This document shows positions 27,419 through 34,733 of a DNA stretch of 64,000 nt, piece by piece. How positions within the stretch are numbered: position 1 is the stretch's first letter; the number at the start of each line of letters is the position of its first letter. This stretch comes from Treponema sp. (GTDB lineage: Bacteria; Spirochaetota; Spirochaetia; Treponematales; Treponemataceae): NCBI GenBank assembly GCA_017548565.1, contig JAFYZU010000022.1, forward strand, positions 62,001 to 126,000, written 5' to 3'. The translations under genes and the position numbers were made by a program. Below the pieces are notes generated by a model. It did not search any database. It was given only the letters and a program-made list of their open reading frames with translations, and was not told the origin of the DNA.

Positions 27419-28285
27419 TCAGCGTACCTGAATGATATAACTCAGGCGTTTTTTGTTACCGATATGATCTTCAAGCTCAATTCCAAGAGTTATGTTTCCT
27501 GGAGTAAGCATTGTTTCTCCAAGGAGCTGTCTTTCGTCATCAGGATATATATCTTCACTGAGGTACTGTTTTTTACCGCTTACATACATCCTGTTGTTTT
27601 CTTCCTTGATAGTATCATAGGTAATCTGGTCAAGAATTAGACCGTTGATTGTAATTGTCGAACGATATGGTGCAGTTGAATTCTGTTCCTTATAGATTTT
27701 ATAGAAGCCTGATTCAAATGATTTTGTAGAATCAATGTTAAAAATATCACCCTTGCGGTTTTCCAGCATGATTCGTGAAATTTGAAGAGGAGTGTAATGT
27801 TCTGCGCGAGGCATGAAGATAATAGGATTTACGGCATTCTGATTAGTTGTGTCCATCATCTGGAATTCAAGACTTGCGCGTTTTTTCTGCCAGCCGGAAT
27901 TTCCTGTTTGACCGAGGAACTGTCCGCTTTGAATTCCCTGAAGGTCATTAAGAGATTCTTCAACGGAATCCCTGTCTAAATTTCCATATACAGAAAGAAG
28001 CTCGTCATCGTGTTCTATAATTACAGATGTTCCAAGTGTAGAAGGAAATAAGGTTGTTTCTTCAGGATCATCCGTCATAATTATAAGAATCTTGCCTTTA
28101 TCTATTGCATAAATCTCTTCCGGATCTGCAAAAACATATGAAAAGCTTATGTCGGCTCCGTATTTTTGACCGAAGCTTGAAACAATAAGATTGGAGTTAA
28201 TCTGTTTCTGAGGCCAGTCAAAAGCAAATAAAGCAGTAAAAGCAAGGCAGATTGTAAATACAACAGGTAATATTTTCTTTATCAT
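27419..28285 (-). CDS. Exported M23/LytM-type protein lacking zinc ligands
   Basis: 288 residues with a signal peptide (MIKKILPVVFTICLAFTALFAF). Residues ~35-150 follow the M23 peptidase fold: SFGQKYGADISFSYVFADPEEIYAIDKGKILIIM, then GTSVIIEHDDELLSVYGNLD, a segment like IQSGQFLGQTGNSG, and LEFQMMDTTNQNAVNPIIFM. Catalytic M23 enzymes have HxxxD near the start, a Y.HL histidine and an HFE-type motif. Here these are SYVFAD, YGNLD and LEFQ, so at least two zinc histidines are absent. It therefore resembles EnvC/NlpD-type amidase activators rather than an enzyme. The C-terminal ~100 residues are beta-rich. It is only three bases after the propeller protein, so they share a transcript and possibly a cell-envelope role. 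Confidence 0.75.
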   Translation of the reverse strand: MIKKILPVVFTICLAFTALFAFDWPQKQINSNLIVSSFGQKYGADISFSYVFADPEEIYAIDKGKILIIMTDDPEETTLFPSTLGTSVIIEHDDELLSVYGNLDRDSVEESLNDLQGIQSGQFLGQTGNSGWQKKRASLEFQMMDTTNQNAVNPIIFMPRAEHYTPLQISRIMLENRKGDIFNIDSTKSFESGFYKIYKEQNSTAPYRSTITINGLILDQITYDTIKEENNRMYVSGKKQYLSEDIYPDDERQLLGETMLTPGNITLGIELEDHIGNKKRLSYIIQVR

Positions 28286-28288
28286 TTT

Positions 28289-29353
28289 TTATTCCTTCGA
28301 TGGCTTGATTTTAGAGATTGTATAATCCTTTCCGATATACAGATTGTTGTTAAAGGTAGTCAAAAATGCGTTGTCTGCTTCGAATGAGAATTTACCGATC
28401 ATATAATGAGTTTTTTCTACAAGATAAACCGTATATGTATTTTCCGATTTACCAAGCATGTAAATGAAGCAATCCGTTTCTTCAATATTCAGGATTTTTC
28501 CGTCAAAAGGGATGTTTTTTGAAGTCTGCTTTTTAATGTCAAAAATATTCAGGTTTTTATCGAAGATTGAATAAACTGTATTGTTATCATTGCAGATATT
28601 AATTAAAGTACGTCTGTTTGTATCTGAATCTATATATTTGTGATAGATGATTTTTACCTTCTGACCATCATTTTCCGCAATAATGAAACGCTGCTGTTCA
28701 TGTCCGCAAATGCATGCAATATATTTCTGATTGTCTGAAATATCGAGTCCTAAAATAACAGGATAGTTGCTTCCTCCCGGATTAAATTCGTATTCAGTAG
28801 AGCCGTCTTCGTTATTGATTACATTTATTGTTCCGTCTGCATATCCTGCGGCAGTATAGTTTTTGTTTGATGCAAAAGCGGTAATCGGAAGGGTTGCTTC
28901 AATTGTCCATAAAAGCTTTCCGTTTTCATCATGCCTTGTAAAAGACGCACCTCCTGGTAAAAAGTTATAGATGCGGTCATTTACAAAAAAAGGATATCCC
29001 GGAAGATCAATTGTTCCTTTAACTTCCGATTTATTATTGTAAATAACAGTTGATTTGTTTTCTGTATTGTAGGTTGCATAATAATAATCTGAAATTGTTG
29101 CTTTTGAAGGGAATGTGATGAAATTAGTAAGCTCACCATCCTCTGAAAAAAAGCCCATGTTCTGTCCGAGTTTAAAATAAATTGCTCCGGAAGAAGAACC
29201 GGTCGGCTTTGTGTCGGGATTATCAAGATCTATTGTCCATTCAGGATAAAAGTGATATTCCTTTGAAAGAGGTTTTGCTCCTGAAAAAAGATATAAAAAT
29301 GTAAAAAGAATTGCAGTTATGATGATTAAAATGTGTGTTTTTCTTGTTTTCAT
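28289..29353 (-). CDS. Membrane-anchored beta-propeller (WD40-like) protein
   Basis: 354 residues. N-terminal helix (HILIIITAILFTFLYLFSG, ~8-26) preceded by basic residues; no lipobox. The rest is built from repeating beta segments such as TAAGYADGTINVINNEDG, LDISDNQKYIACICG and NLNIFDIKKQ, the pattern of WD40/YncE-like seven-bladed propellers. It would face the periplasm. No catalytic signature is visible. A TTGTCA-17-TAGAAT promoter (29363-29391) ends nine bases before ATG, so the mRNA leader would be nearly absent. It is followed directly by the degenerate M23 gene, perhaps in a shared envelope function. Confidence 0.65.
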   Translation of the reverse strand: MKTRKTHILIIITAILFTFLYLFSGAKPLSKEYHFYPEWTIDLDNPDTKPTGSSSGAIYFKLGQNMGFFSEDGELTNFITFPSKATISDYYYATYNTENKSTVIYNNKSEVKGTIDLPGYPFFVNDRIYNFLPGGASFTRHDENGKLLWTIEATLPITAFASNKNYTAAGYADGTINVINNEDGSTEYEFNPGGSNYPVILGLDISDNQKYIACICGHEQQRFIIAENDGQKVKIIYHKYIDSDTNRRTLINICNDNNTVYSIFDKNLNIFDIKKQTSKNIPFDGKILNIEETDCFIYMLGKSENTYTVYLVEKTHYMIGKFSFEADNAFLTTFNNNLYIGKDYTISKIKPSKE

Positions 29354-29372
29354 GATTGATTTATTCTATAAT
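29344..29372 (+). promoter_or_regulatory. Promoter for the HTH-EIIA regulator
   Basis: TTGTTT, 17-bp spacer, TATAAT (29367-29372). It overlaps the divergent promoter on the other strand, so the two may interfere or be co-regulated. Confidence 0.5.
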
Positions 29373-29391
29373 ATAAATCAGAAAATGACAA
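29363..29391 (-). promoter_or_regulatory. Promoter for the propeller/M23-like operon
   Basis: On the minus strand TTGTCA, 17-bp spacer, TAGAAT, nine bases before the start codon; a near-leaderless start. Confidence 0.5.
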
Positions 29392-29404
29392 CATTGAGGT
29401 AAAA

Positions 29405-30052
29405 ATGGAAGATAATATTTTGACTATTGAAGAAGTAGCAGCATATCTGAGGGTTTCTGACAGAACAGTTTATGAATGGGCACAGAAAGGAGAAATACCT
29501 GCCGGAAAAATAGGAACTGTATGGCGTTTTAAAAAATCCGAAATTGAAAACTGGGTAAATGCGAGACTTTCTTCACAGACTGCGATGCATTCAGAACAGA
29601 AGGTTCAGGTACGTAATATTCTTTCTCCTGACAGAATTCTTTTTATAAATCAGAGCACAAAGCATGATGCTATCGTTCAGCTTGCCCAGGTGCTTTCAAA
29701 CGCACCACAGATTAAAAATGCAGCAGAACTCACAGAACAGATTCTCAAGCGTGAAGAGCTTATGTCTACTGCCATCGGTCGTGGAATTGCCATTCCTCAT
29801 ATAAGGTTGTCATCTGTTACCGATTTAGTTATGGCTGTCGGAATATGTAAAAAACCGATTGCCGATTTCCAGCCGATTGATGATGAGCCTGTTAGCCTGA
29901 TTTTTATGATTGCGGCTGCCTATAATCAGCATGCATATTATTTAAAAACTTTATCGCATTTCAGTGTGCTTTTAAGAAGCGACGGCTTTAAACAGTCACT
30001 TATCAATTCAAAAACACCTGAAGAAGCATATACAATTCTTTTAAAAGGTTAA
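29405..30052 (+). CDS. HTH-PTS EIIA(Ntr)-type fusion regulator
   Basis: 215 residues. Residues ~5-52 are an excisionase/MerR-like helix-turn-helix (LTIEEVAAYLRVSDRTVYEWAQKGEIPAGKIG.VWRFKKSEIENW). Residues ~70-215 are an EIIA of the nitrogen/fructose type; the phosphoacceptor His132 lies in GRGIAIPHIR, with downstream FQPIDDEPVSLIFMIAA. In this arrangement DNA binding could be controlled by phosphorylation through the PTS phosphorelay. Similar HTH-PtsN fusions are known in Treponema. No PTS permease is nearby. GAGG before ATG is the RBS. It converges with the transglutaminase-like gene. Confidence 0.88.
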   Translation: MEDNILTIEEVAAYLRVSDRTVYEWAQKGEIPAGKIGTVWRFKKSEIENWVNARLSSQTAMHSEQKVQVRNILSPDRILFINQSTKHDAIVQLAQVLSNAPQIKNAAELTEQILKREELMSTAIGRGIAIPHIRLSSVTDLVMAVGICKKPIADFQPIDDEPVSLIFMIAAAYNQHAYYLKTLSHFSVLLRSDGFKQSLINSKTPEEAYTILLKG

Positions 30053-30065
30053 ACCGATTTTACAC

Positions 30066-31253
30066 TTATGGCAGGATTGCAGGATGCCATTTGGACCTGT
30101 CTGCCATCTGCTGTGGAATCATCCCCCAGGTAACCTTATCTGTAGTTTCTCCCATTAAAAAATCTTTTGTACTGCCGTCGCTCAGTTGTATCGTAAAGCT
30201 TTGACCCGGCGCATCAAGATAAACTGTTGTCATTGCATGTGAATAATCAGGCGAGTAGATTATAAACGATTCAAGTCCTGCGCTTCTTAAAAACATGCTC
30301 ACAAGAAGACTTCGTGAATCACAGTCACAGCCTTTTCCTGCAATACAGCTTATAAGATTCGTAAAATCAGAATCAGATGCTTTTTCATTGTTACGCTTGT
30401 ATTCAAAGCCCTGTACCCACGAAAGGATTGTCTGGGCATATTTCAATTCAGGATTTTTTGAATTGAAAATAGCATCGGCATATATCTTATCATTTGCATT
30501 CTGCATGCAGTCTTCAAGGCGTCCGAAGCTGTCACGGTAAATCATACGGTAAAAGCGTGACCATGCATCAAAAACAAGATTATGGTTTACATAAAGGGTA
30601 AGTACAGAAAATTCCAGATCAACGACAAATTGTGCGGCTTCTTCATCAATTTCATCTATCGTACCGCTGATTATGTTACTGTCGATTTTAAAATCTATTG
30701 CTTTCGGTTTATTTCTCGGACAGTAAAAGCTTACGAAAGGTCCTGGTTTATTATAATTTTCTGTTCCGTTACATAGTGAATTGATTGTAGAACAGATGAA
30801 ATTAAAGCATCCTTCGAATGATTGTTCATCAGCCCAGCAGAGTAACAGAAGATTTTTTTTGTCTTTGAGGGGAACACTAAGTGCAAAGCCTTCTCCTTCG
30901 TTTATTTTAAATTGTGCAAGATAACATTTTGCATCATTCCATATAAATTCTGAATATTCATATTCGGCTTTAAGCGCCTTCATGCTTTCGGTGAGTGTAT
31001 TTTCAGTTGATTTATATTTTTTTTCAGTACACGGTTTTAAAAGCAATGATACAGGAAGATTCTGATGAGATAATATGACAGGAACATCATCTTTAAGAAA
31101 AATCTGCCCGTTTTTTACAAGCTGTGATGTCGAATATCCTTCGGGTATATCAAGATAAAAATCGTAGTTTTTGCTGTAAATTGATTCTGCGCTTATCAGA
31201 GAATGAAAAGAGAACAGGCAGATAAAAATCATAAAAAGCTTATGTCTTGTCAT
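30066..31253 (-). CDS. Exported transglutaminase-like cysteine-protease-fold protein
   Basis: 395 residues with a signal peptide (HKLFMIFICLFSFHSLISA). The last ~110 residues match a transglutaminase-like core: the Cys in GKGCDCDSRSLLVSMFLRSAG, the His in YSHAMTTVYL, and an acidic residue in GETTDKVTWG. The N-terminal ~250 residues are beta-rich and not recognised. The core could act as a protease, amidase or transferase; the catalytic triad looks complete but which Cys is active (of CDC) is unclear. GAGGTG before ATG is the RBS. The gene is divergent from the RluA-type gene (30 bp apart). Confidence 0.6.
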   Translation of the reverse strand: MTRHKLFMIFICLFSFHSLISAESIYSKNYDFYLDIPEGYSTSQLVKNGQIFLKDDVPVILSHQNLPVSLLLKPCTEKKYKSTENTLTESMKALKAEYEYSEFIWNDAKCYLAQFKINEGEGFALSVPLKDKKNLLLLCWADEQSFEGCFNFICSTINSLCNGTENYNKPGPFVSFYCPRNKPKAIDFKIDSNIISGTIDEIDEEAAQFVVDLEFSVLTLYVNHNLVFDAWSRFYRMIYRDSFGRLEDCMQNANDKIYADAIFNSKNPELKYAQTILSWVQGFEYKRNNEKASDSDFTNLISCIAGKGCDCDSRSLLVSMFLRSAGLESFIIYSPDYSHAMTTVYLDAPGQSFTIQLSDGSTKDFLMGETTDKVTWGMIPQQMADRSKWHPAILP

Positions 31254-31272
31254 TTTAAAACACCTCTATTAT

Positions 31273-31278
31273 TATAAT
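31273..31278 (+). promoter_or_regulatory. -10 box of the RluA-type gene, predicted leaderless
   Basis: TATAAT five bases before the ATG at 31284, with no Shine-Dalgarno sequence. The -35 is unclear: TTGTCA at 31247-31252 has a 20-bp spacer. Confidence 0.45.
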
Positions 31279-31283
31279 AGTCT

Positions 31284-31904
31284 ATGATTTCTATTATACA
31301 CGAAAATTCTGAAATTCTGGTAATAAATAAACCTTGCGGTCTTGCAGTACAGGGGGGCAAGGGCATTAACCATTCATTAGATAAAGATTTAAGCATACAG
31401 ACAGGTTACAGAATTTTTTTAGTTCACCGGCTCGATAAGGATACAAGCGGACTGATGATTGTTGCCAGAAATGCAGCGGCTGCATCAAAATGGACAAAAT
31501 TAATCGGATCGAAGGATGTTAGAAAAGAATACGTTGCAGTTTGTATCGGAACGCTTAAACAGAAAAAAGGAATTATAACTGACGATCTGATTCAGCATGG
31601 ACAGGAAAAGACAGCAGTTACCGAATATCAGGTAGAAAAAGAATGGAGCATTAATTGTACAAAGGATGGACAGACGACAGAAGTTTTTCTTTCAAGAATA
31701 AGATTAAAGCTTCAGACAGGCCGCATGCATCAGATCAGGATTCATCTTGCAAAACAGAATTGTCCGATTGCGGGAGATGATTTGCATGGAAATTTTAAAA
31801 TCAATAAACTGTTAAAAAAAGAAGCCGGAATCAAGACACTTCAGCTGTTTTCAGTAAAATTGACATTGCCTGACGGAAAAACCTTTGAGCTTCCTGTTGA
31901 ATAG
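31284..31904 (+). CDS. RluA-family pseudouridine synthase (short, no S4 domain)
   Basis: 206 residues. Catalytic motif HRLDKDTSGLMIVARN with nucleophile Asp51, later RLKLQTGRMHQIRIHLA and GDDLHG; all are family hallmarks. It lacks the N-terminal S4 RNA-binding domain of RluC/RluD, so it resembles RluA/TruC-type enzymes that modify single positions in 23S rRNA or tRNA. The exact target cannot be told. It is transcribed divergently from the transglutaminase-like gene; the promoter predicts a leaderless mRNA. The gene ends 47 bp before the bactofilin. Confidence 0.88.
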   Translation: MISIIHENSEILVINKPCGLAVQGGKGINHSLDKDLSIQTGYRIFLVHRLDKDTSGLMIVARNAAAASKWTKLIGSKDVRKEYVAVCIGTLKQKKGIITDDLIQHGQEKTAVTEYQVEKEWSINCTKDGQTTEVFLSRIRLKLQTGRMHQIRIHLAKQNCPIAGDDLHGNFKINKLLKKEAGIKTLQLFSVKLTLPDGKTFELPVE

Positions 31905-31916
31905 TTTTTATAAGTG

Positions 31917-31945
31917 TTGACGGTCTGATTTTATTCAGATAAAAT
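31917..31945 (+). promoter_or_regulatory. Promoter of bactofilin operon, predicted leaderless
   Basis: TTGACG (31917-31922), 17-bp spacer, TAAAAT (31940-31945), then six bases (ATATAT) to ATG at 31952. This is one of the best promoters in the window, and it leaves no leader. Confidence 0.7.
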
Positions 31946-31951
31946 ATATAT

Positions 31952-32314
31952 ATGTTTGACGTAAAAGATTCAGATTTTTTTGATGTTGTTGAAGATTCCT
32001 TCGATACAATTATAGAAGATGATATTACTTTTACCGGTGATATCAAGATGAAAAAGCCTTTTATGATTCGTGGAAAAATAAAGGGCAGAATCGAAGCAGA
32101 AAGTGATCTTGTAATTGATTCTGATGCAGTTGTAGAAGCAGATATTCTTGCTTCTCGTGTTTTAATCCGCGGTAAGGTTACGGGAAATGTCCGTGGTGAT
32201 AAGCTTGTTTTTGTAACTGCCAGCGGTACTTTAAATGGCGACATCATGTCAGAAAAGGTTGTCCTTGAACCGGGAAGTACTTTTACCGGTAAATGTTCCA
32301 TGGTAAAAAACTAA
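31952..32314 (+). CDS. Bactofilin (polymer-forming cytoskeletal protein)
   Basis: 120 residues. The central ~90 residues have the repetitive right-handed beta-helix pattern of bactofilins: ITFTGDIKMKKPFMIRGKIKGRIEAES, IRGKVTGNVRG, GTLNGDIMSEKVVLEPGSTFTGKCSM. These proteins form nucleotide-free filaments, often linked to cell shape or to peptidoglycan enzymes. The N-terminal tail is acidic (about 25 residues with many Asp/Glu), which may be used for membrane or partner binding. It starts a transcript with the TPR protein and mtaB behind it. Confidence 0.88.
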   Translation: MFDVKDSDFFDVVEDSFDTIIEDDITFTGDIKMKKPFMIRGKIKGRIEAESDLVIDSDAVVEADILASRVLIRGKVTGNVRGDKLVFVTASGTLNGDIMSEKVVLEPGSTFTGKCSMVKN

Positions 32315-32326
32315 CAGAAGGTAGAT

Positions 32327-32947
32327 ATGAAAAAATCCATTGCAGTTATTGCATTTTTAAGTTTAATGCTTACGGCTCTTGCAGCGCAGACAAAGGATGC
32401 GGTTGTTCTTTATCATAACGGTAAATATAAGGAAGCAATTCAGGTTTGTGAAGATGAATTAAAAGGTAATCCTAACCGTATTGAATCTTATGTAGTAATG
32501 TGCTGGGCACTTGTCGAAAACAAACAGTATGCAGAAGCAGAACAGCGTGCAGCACAGGGATTAACTATCAGTCCGTATGAGCCTCGTCTTATAGAGATTT
32601 TCGGTGAAGCAAAATATTATCTTGGAAAAAATGATCAGGCTCTTGAAGAATTTCAGAAATATGTAGCAAACGTAAATGAAAGTGCCGGCCGCTTCGGTAA
32701 AGCTTATTATTTTATGGGCGAAATATATATTCGTCAGGCACGATATCAGCATGCCGACATTGCTCTTTCCACTGCAGTAAAAGCAGAGCCTATGCTTGAT
32801 AACTGGTGGGTAAGACTTGGTTATGCACGTGAAATGGCCGGAAATTATTATGAAGCAATGGAAGCCTATGATGAAGCTTTAAGATTGAATTCATCTTCAA
32901 TTGATGCTTCTCAGGGACGAGTGCGTGTCAGTGCAAGAATAAACTAA
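32327..32947 (+). CDS. Exported TPR protein
   Basis: 206 residues. Signal peptide MKKSIAVIAFLSLMLTALAAQ. Four or so TPR units follow (for example YHNGKYKEAIQVCEDELKGNP, KQYAEAEQRAAQGLTISP, GNYYEAMEAYDEALRLNSSS). It likely acts as a periplasmic protein-protein adaptor. It lies 12 bp after the bactofilin and has an RBS GAAGGTAG before ATG. The pairing with a bactofilin suggests a role in envelope or shape control, though this is only context. Confidence 0.78.
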   Translation: MKKSIAVIAFLSLMLTALAAQTKDAVVLYHNGKYKEAIQVCEDELKGNPNRIESYVVMCWALVENKQYAEAEQRAAQGLTISPYEPRLIEIFGEAKYYLGKNDQALEEFQKYVANVNESAGRFGKAYYFMGEIYIRQARYQHADIALSTAVKAEPMLDNWWVRLGYAREMAGNYYEAMEAYDEALRLNSSSIDASQGRVRVSARIN

Positions 32948-32948
32948 C

Positions 32949-34367
32949 GTGAATACCGTAAGAATAGAAACACTCGGCTGTAAACTTAATCAGATTGAAA
33001 GTGAAAGTGCGGCGCGTTATTTTTCAGACTGCGGTTTTGATGTAAAAATCCAGAATATCACATCACAGACTCCTTCAGATAATTCAACTATACTGTGTAT
33101 TTTAAATACATGTACTGTAACACAAAAGGCTGAACAGAAAGCACGAAGAATAATCCGGCTTTTATTGAAAAAATATCAGAATTCTGTCGTAATTGTAACA
33201 GGCTGTTATGCACAGCTTTCAGCTTCTGAAATTCTTGCTATGGATAAAAGAATCTGTGTTATTGAAGGTCAGATAAAAAGCAGGCTTTCAGTTGTCCCGG
33301 CCTTTTTAAAGGATTTAACTGATTATAATCCTGTTGATCTTGCACGAAAGATATATCTTAAAATTCATGAAAATCCGCAGATTCAGAATATTGCAGAAGA
33401 TTCATTCAGGTTTTCTACATCCTCGTTTATCGCGCATTCAAGGGCAAGCCTTAAAATCCAGGATGGCTGCAACAACTGTTGTTCTTTCTGTGCAATTCAT
33501 TTTGCACGCGGTACAAGCGTTTCTCTTGATGTCGATGAAGTTTTGAAAAGAGTATGTGAGATTGAGCAGAAAGGGAATGATGAGGTAGTTCTTACTGCAA
33601 TAAATATTGCCCAATACCGTGGAAAAATCGTCAGGGATGGAATTGAAGATTATTATAATTTCAGTGAGCTTCTTCTTTATCTTCTTGAAAATACAAATAC
33701 AATTCGTTTCAGGATTTCGAGTCTTTATCCCGAAATTGTTGATGACAGGTTTTTAAAGGCAATTGAAAGTGAACGAGTGTGTCCTCATTTTCATCTTTCA
33801 GTTCAAAGTGGAAGCGATAAAATTCTTCAAATGATGAACAGAAAATACGTTTATGCTGATGTTTTACAGGCCTGTAGAAAAATCAGGGAAGTGCGGAAAA
33901 ATTGTTTTCTTGCATGTGATATTATCACCGGTTTTCCAGGCGAAACAGATGAAGATTTTAACAGAACGCTTTCTTTATGCAGAGAATGTGATTTTACCTG
34001 GATTCATGCATTTCCTTTTTCCGAAAGAAAGGGAACAAAAGCATGTGAGTTAAAGCCTAAAGTTGCTCAATCGGTAAGTCAGGAGCGTTCAGGAATATTA
34101 ACGAATTTTGCAATTAAAAATAAAATAAAATATATAAAGGGTTTTAAAAATCATGTTTTTGATGCTGTTTTGGAAAGTATAAAACCTTCTATGATTCAGA
34201 ATGGTTTTATAAAATATCATGCCGTAACAGATAATTTCATTCATTGTGAAATAGTATCAGATAAAAATCTTCCGACATGCAGGAATGTAAAAATCAGGAT
34301 AAAGGATGTTCTTGAACAAAGGATTAAAAAAGGCGGTGATATAGAAGCTTCTGCAGAATTCTGTTAA
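32949..34367 (+). CDS. mtaB: tRNA t6A37 methylthiotransferase MtaB
   Basis: 472 residues, usual methylthiotransferase length. N-terminal Fe-S cluster cysteines Cys11, Cys55 and Cys86 (GCKLNQ, LNTCTVT, TGCYAQ). Radical-SAM motif CxxxCxxC is Cys174, Cys178, Cys181 in DGCNNCCSFC, with an extra Cys177. GFPGET is present, and a TRAM-like C-terminal region. It converts t6A37 to ms2t6A37 in tRNA. The start codon is GTG at 32949, one base after the upstream stop. It is the last gene of the bactofilin group; a tRNA gene follows. Confidence 0.88.
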   Translation: MNTVRIETLGCKLNQIESESAARYFSDCGFDVKIQNITSQTPSDNSTILCILNTCTVTQKAEQKARRIIRLLLKKYQNSVVIVTGCYAQLSASEILAMDKRICVIEGQIKSRLSVVPAFLKDLTDYNPVDLARKIYLKIHENPQIQNIAEDSFRFSTSSFIAHSRASLKIQDGCNNCCSFCAIHFARGTSVSLDVDEVLKRVCEIEQKGNDEVVLTAINIAQYRGKIVRDGIEDYYNFSELLLYLLENTNTIRFRISSLYPEIVDDRFLKAIESERVCPHFHLSVQSGSDKILQMMNRKYVYADVLQACRKIREVRKNCFLACDIITGFPGETDEDFNRTLSLCRECDFTWIHAFPFSERKGTKACELKPKVAQSVSQERSGILTNFAIKNKIKYIKGFKNHVFDAVLESIKPSMIQNGFIKYHAVTDNFIHCEIVSDKNLPTCRNVKIRIKDVLEQRIKKGGDIEASAEFC

Positions 34368-34394
34368 AATCCTTTGATTTTAACAATTCACCTC

Positions 34395-34423
34395 TTGAAT
34401 AAAATGCACAAAAGTTATATTAT
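34395..34423 (+). promoter_or_regulatory. Promoter for tRNA-Pro
   Basis: TTGAAT (34395-34400), 17-bp spacer, TATTAT (34418-34423). Transcription should start about six bases before the mature tRNA. Confidence 0.6.
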
Positions 34424-34435
34424 ATAAAAATGTAA

Positions 34436-34508
34436 CGGGCAATAGCGCAGCTGGTAGCGCGTCTGGTTTGGGACCAGGATGTCGGGGGTTCAAATCCCTC
34501 TTGCCCGA
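34436..34508 (+). tRNA. tRNA-Pro (anticodon TGG)
   Basis: Acceptor stem CGGGCAA/TTGCCCG pairs perfectly. The D-arm contains AGCTGGTAGC, the anticodon loop is TTTGGGA with TGG at 34-36, and the T-arm is GGGGG-TTCAAAT-CCCTC. The discriminator is A. No CCA is encoded. The anticodon UGG reads proline codons CCN. The 3' portion (34479-34510) is duplicated downstream at 34665-34696. Confidence 0.95.
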
Positions 34509-34510
34509 TA
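34479..34510 (+). repeat. 32-bp direct repeat, copy 1 (3' end of tRNA-Pro)
   Basis: Covers the variable region, T-arm and 3' acceptor strand plus two bases after the gene. Identical to 34665-34696. Confidence 0.95.
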
Positions 34511-34513
34511 AAT

Positions 34514-34538
34514 GCTCTCCGTTTGTGAGAGCTTTTTT
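34514..34538 (+). terminator. Terminator after tRNA-Pro
   Basis: GCTCTC, seven-base loop CGTTTGT, GAGAGC, then TTTTTT. Confidence 0.85.
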
Positions 34539-34614
34539 ATTTAACCACATGCATTTACCCCGACATCCTACGGCCTCACTCGCAAGTCTCGTTCGGAGCG
34601 TTTAGTTGGAGAAT

Positions 34615-34657
34615 CCTAAAAAATTGCTTTCGCAATTTTTTTTAACGGATTTCCGAT
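34615..34657. repeat. 43-bp hairpin repeat, copy 2
   Basis: AAAATTGC, loop TTTC, GCAATTTT, flanked by CCTAAA and TTTTAACGG...CGAT. Aligns without gaps to 10566-10608, with paired substitutions that keep the stem intact. Confidence 0.65.
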
Positions 34658-34664
34658 TAAGAGC

Positions 34665-34696
34665 ATGTCGGGGGTTCAAATCCCTCTTGCCCGATA
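34665..34696 (+). repeat. 32-bp direct repeat, copy 2 (orphan tRNA-Pro 3' end)
   Basis: Perfect copy of 34479-34510 with no tRNA 5' half next to it and no terminator directly after it. It is a candidate attachment-site remnant. Confidence 0.95.
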
Positions 34697-34733
34697 TAAT
34701 AAAGCTCGGAAATATTCTGGGCTTGTTGATTTT

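Larger units (their letters stand above)
34511..34664. other. 154-bp interior between tRNA-Pro 3' end and its duplicate
   Basis: Contains the tRNA terminator, an inverted 11-bp copy of the tRNA variable/T-stem sequence (CCCCGACATCC at 34558-34568, complementary to 34477-34487), a GC-richer stretch (ACGGCCTCACTCGC...), and hairpin repeat copy 2. There is no gene. The layout matches an insertion that duplicated the tRNA 3' end. Confidence 0.5.
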
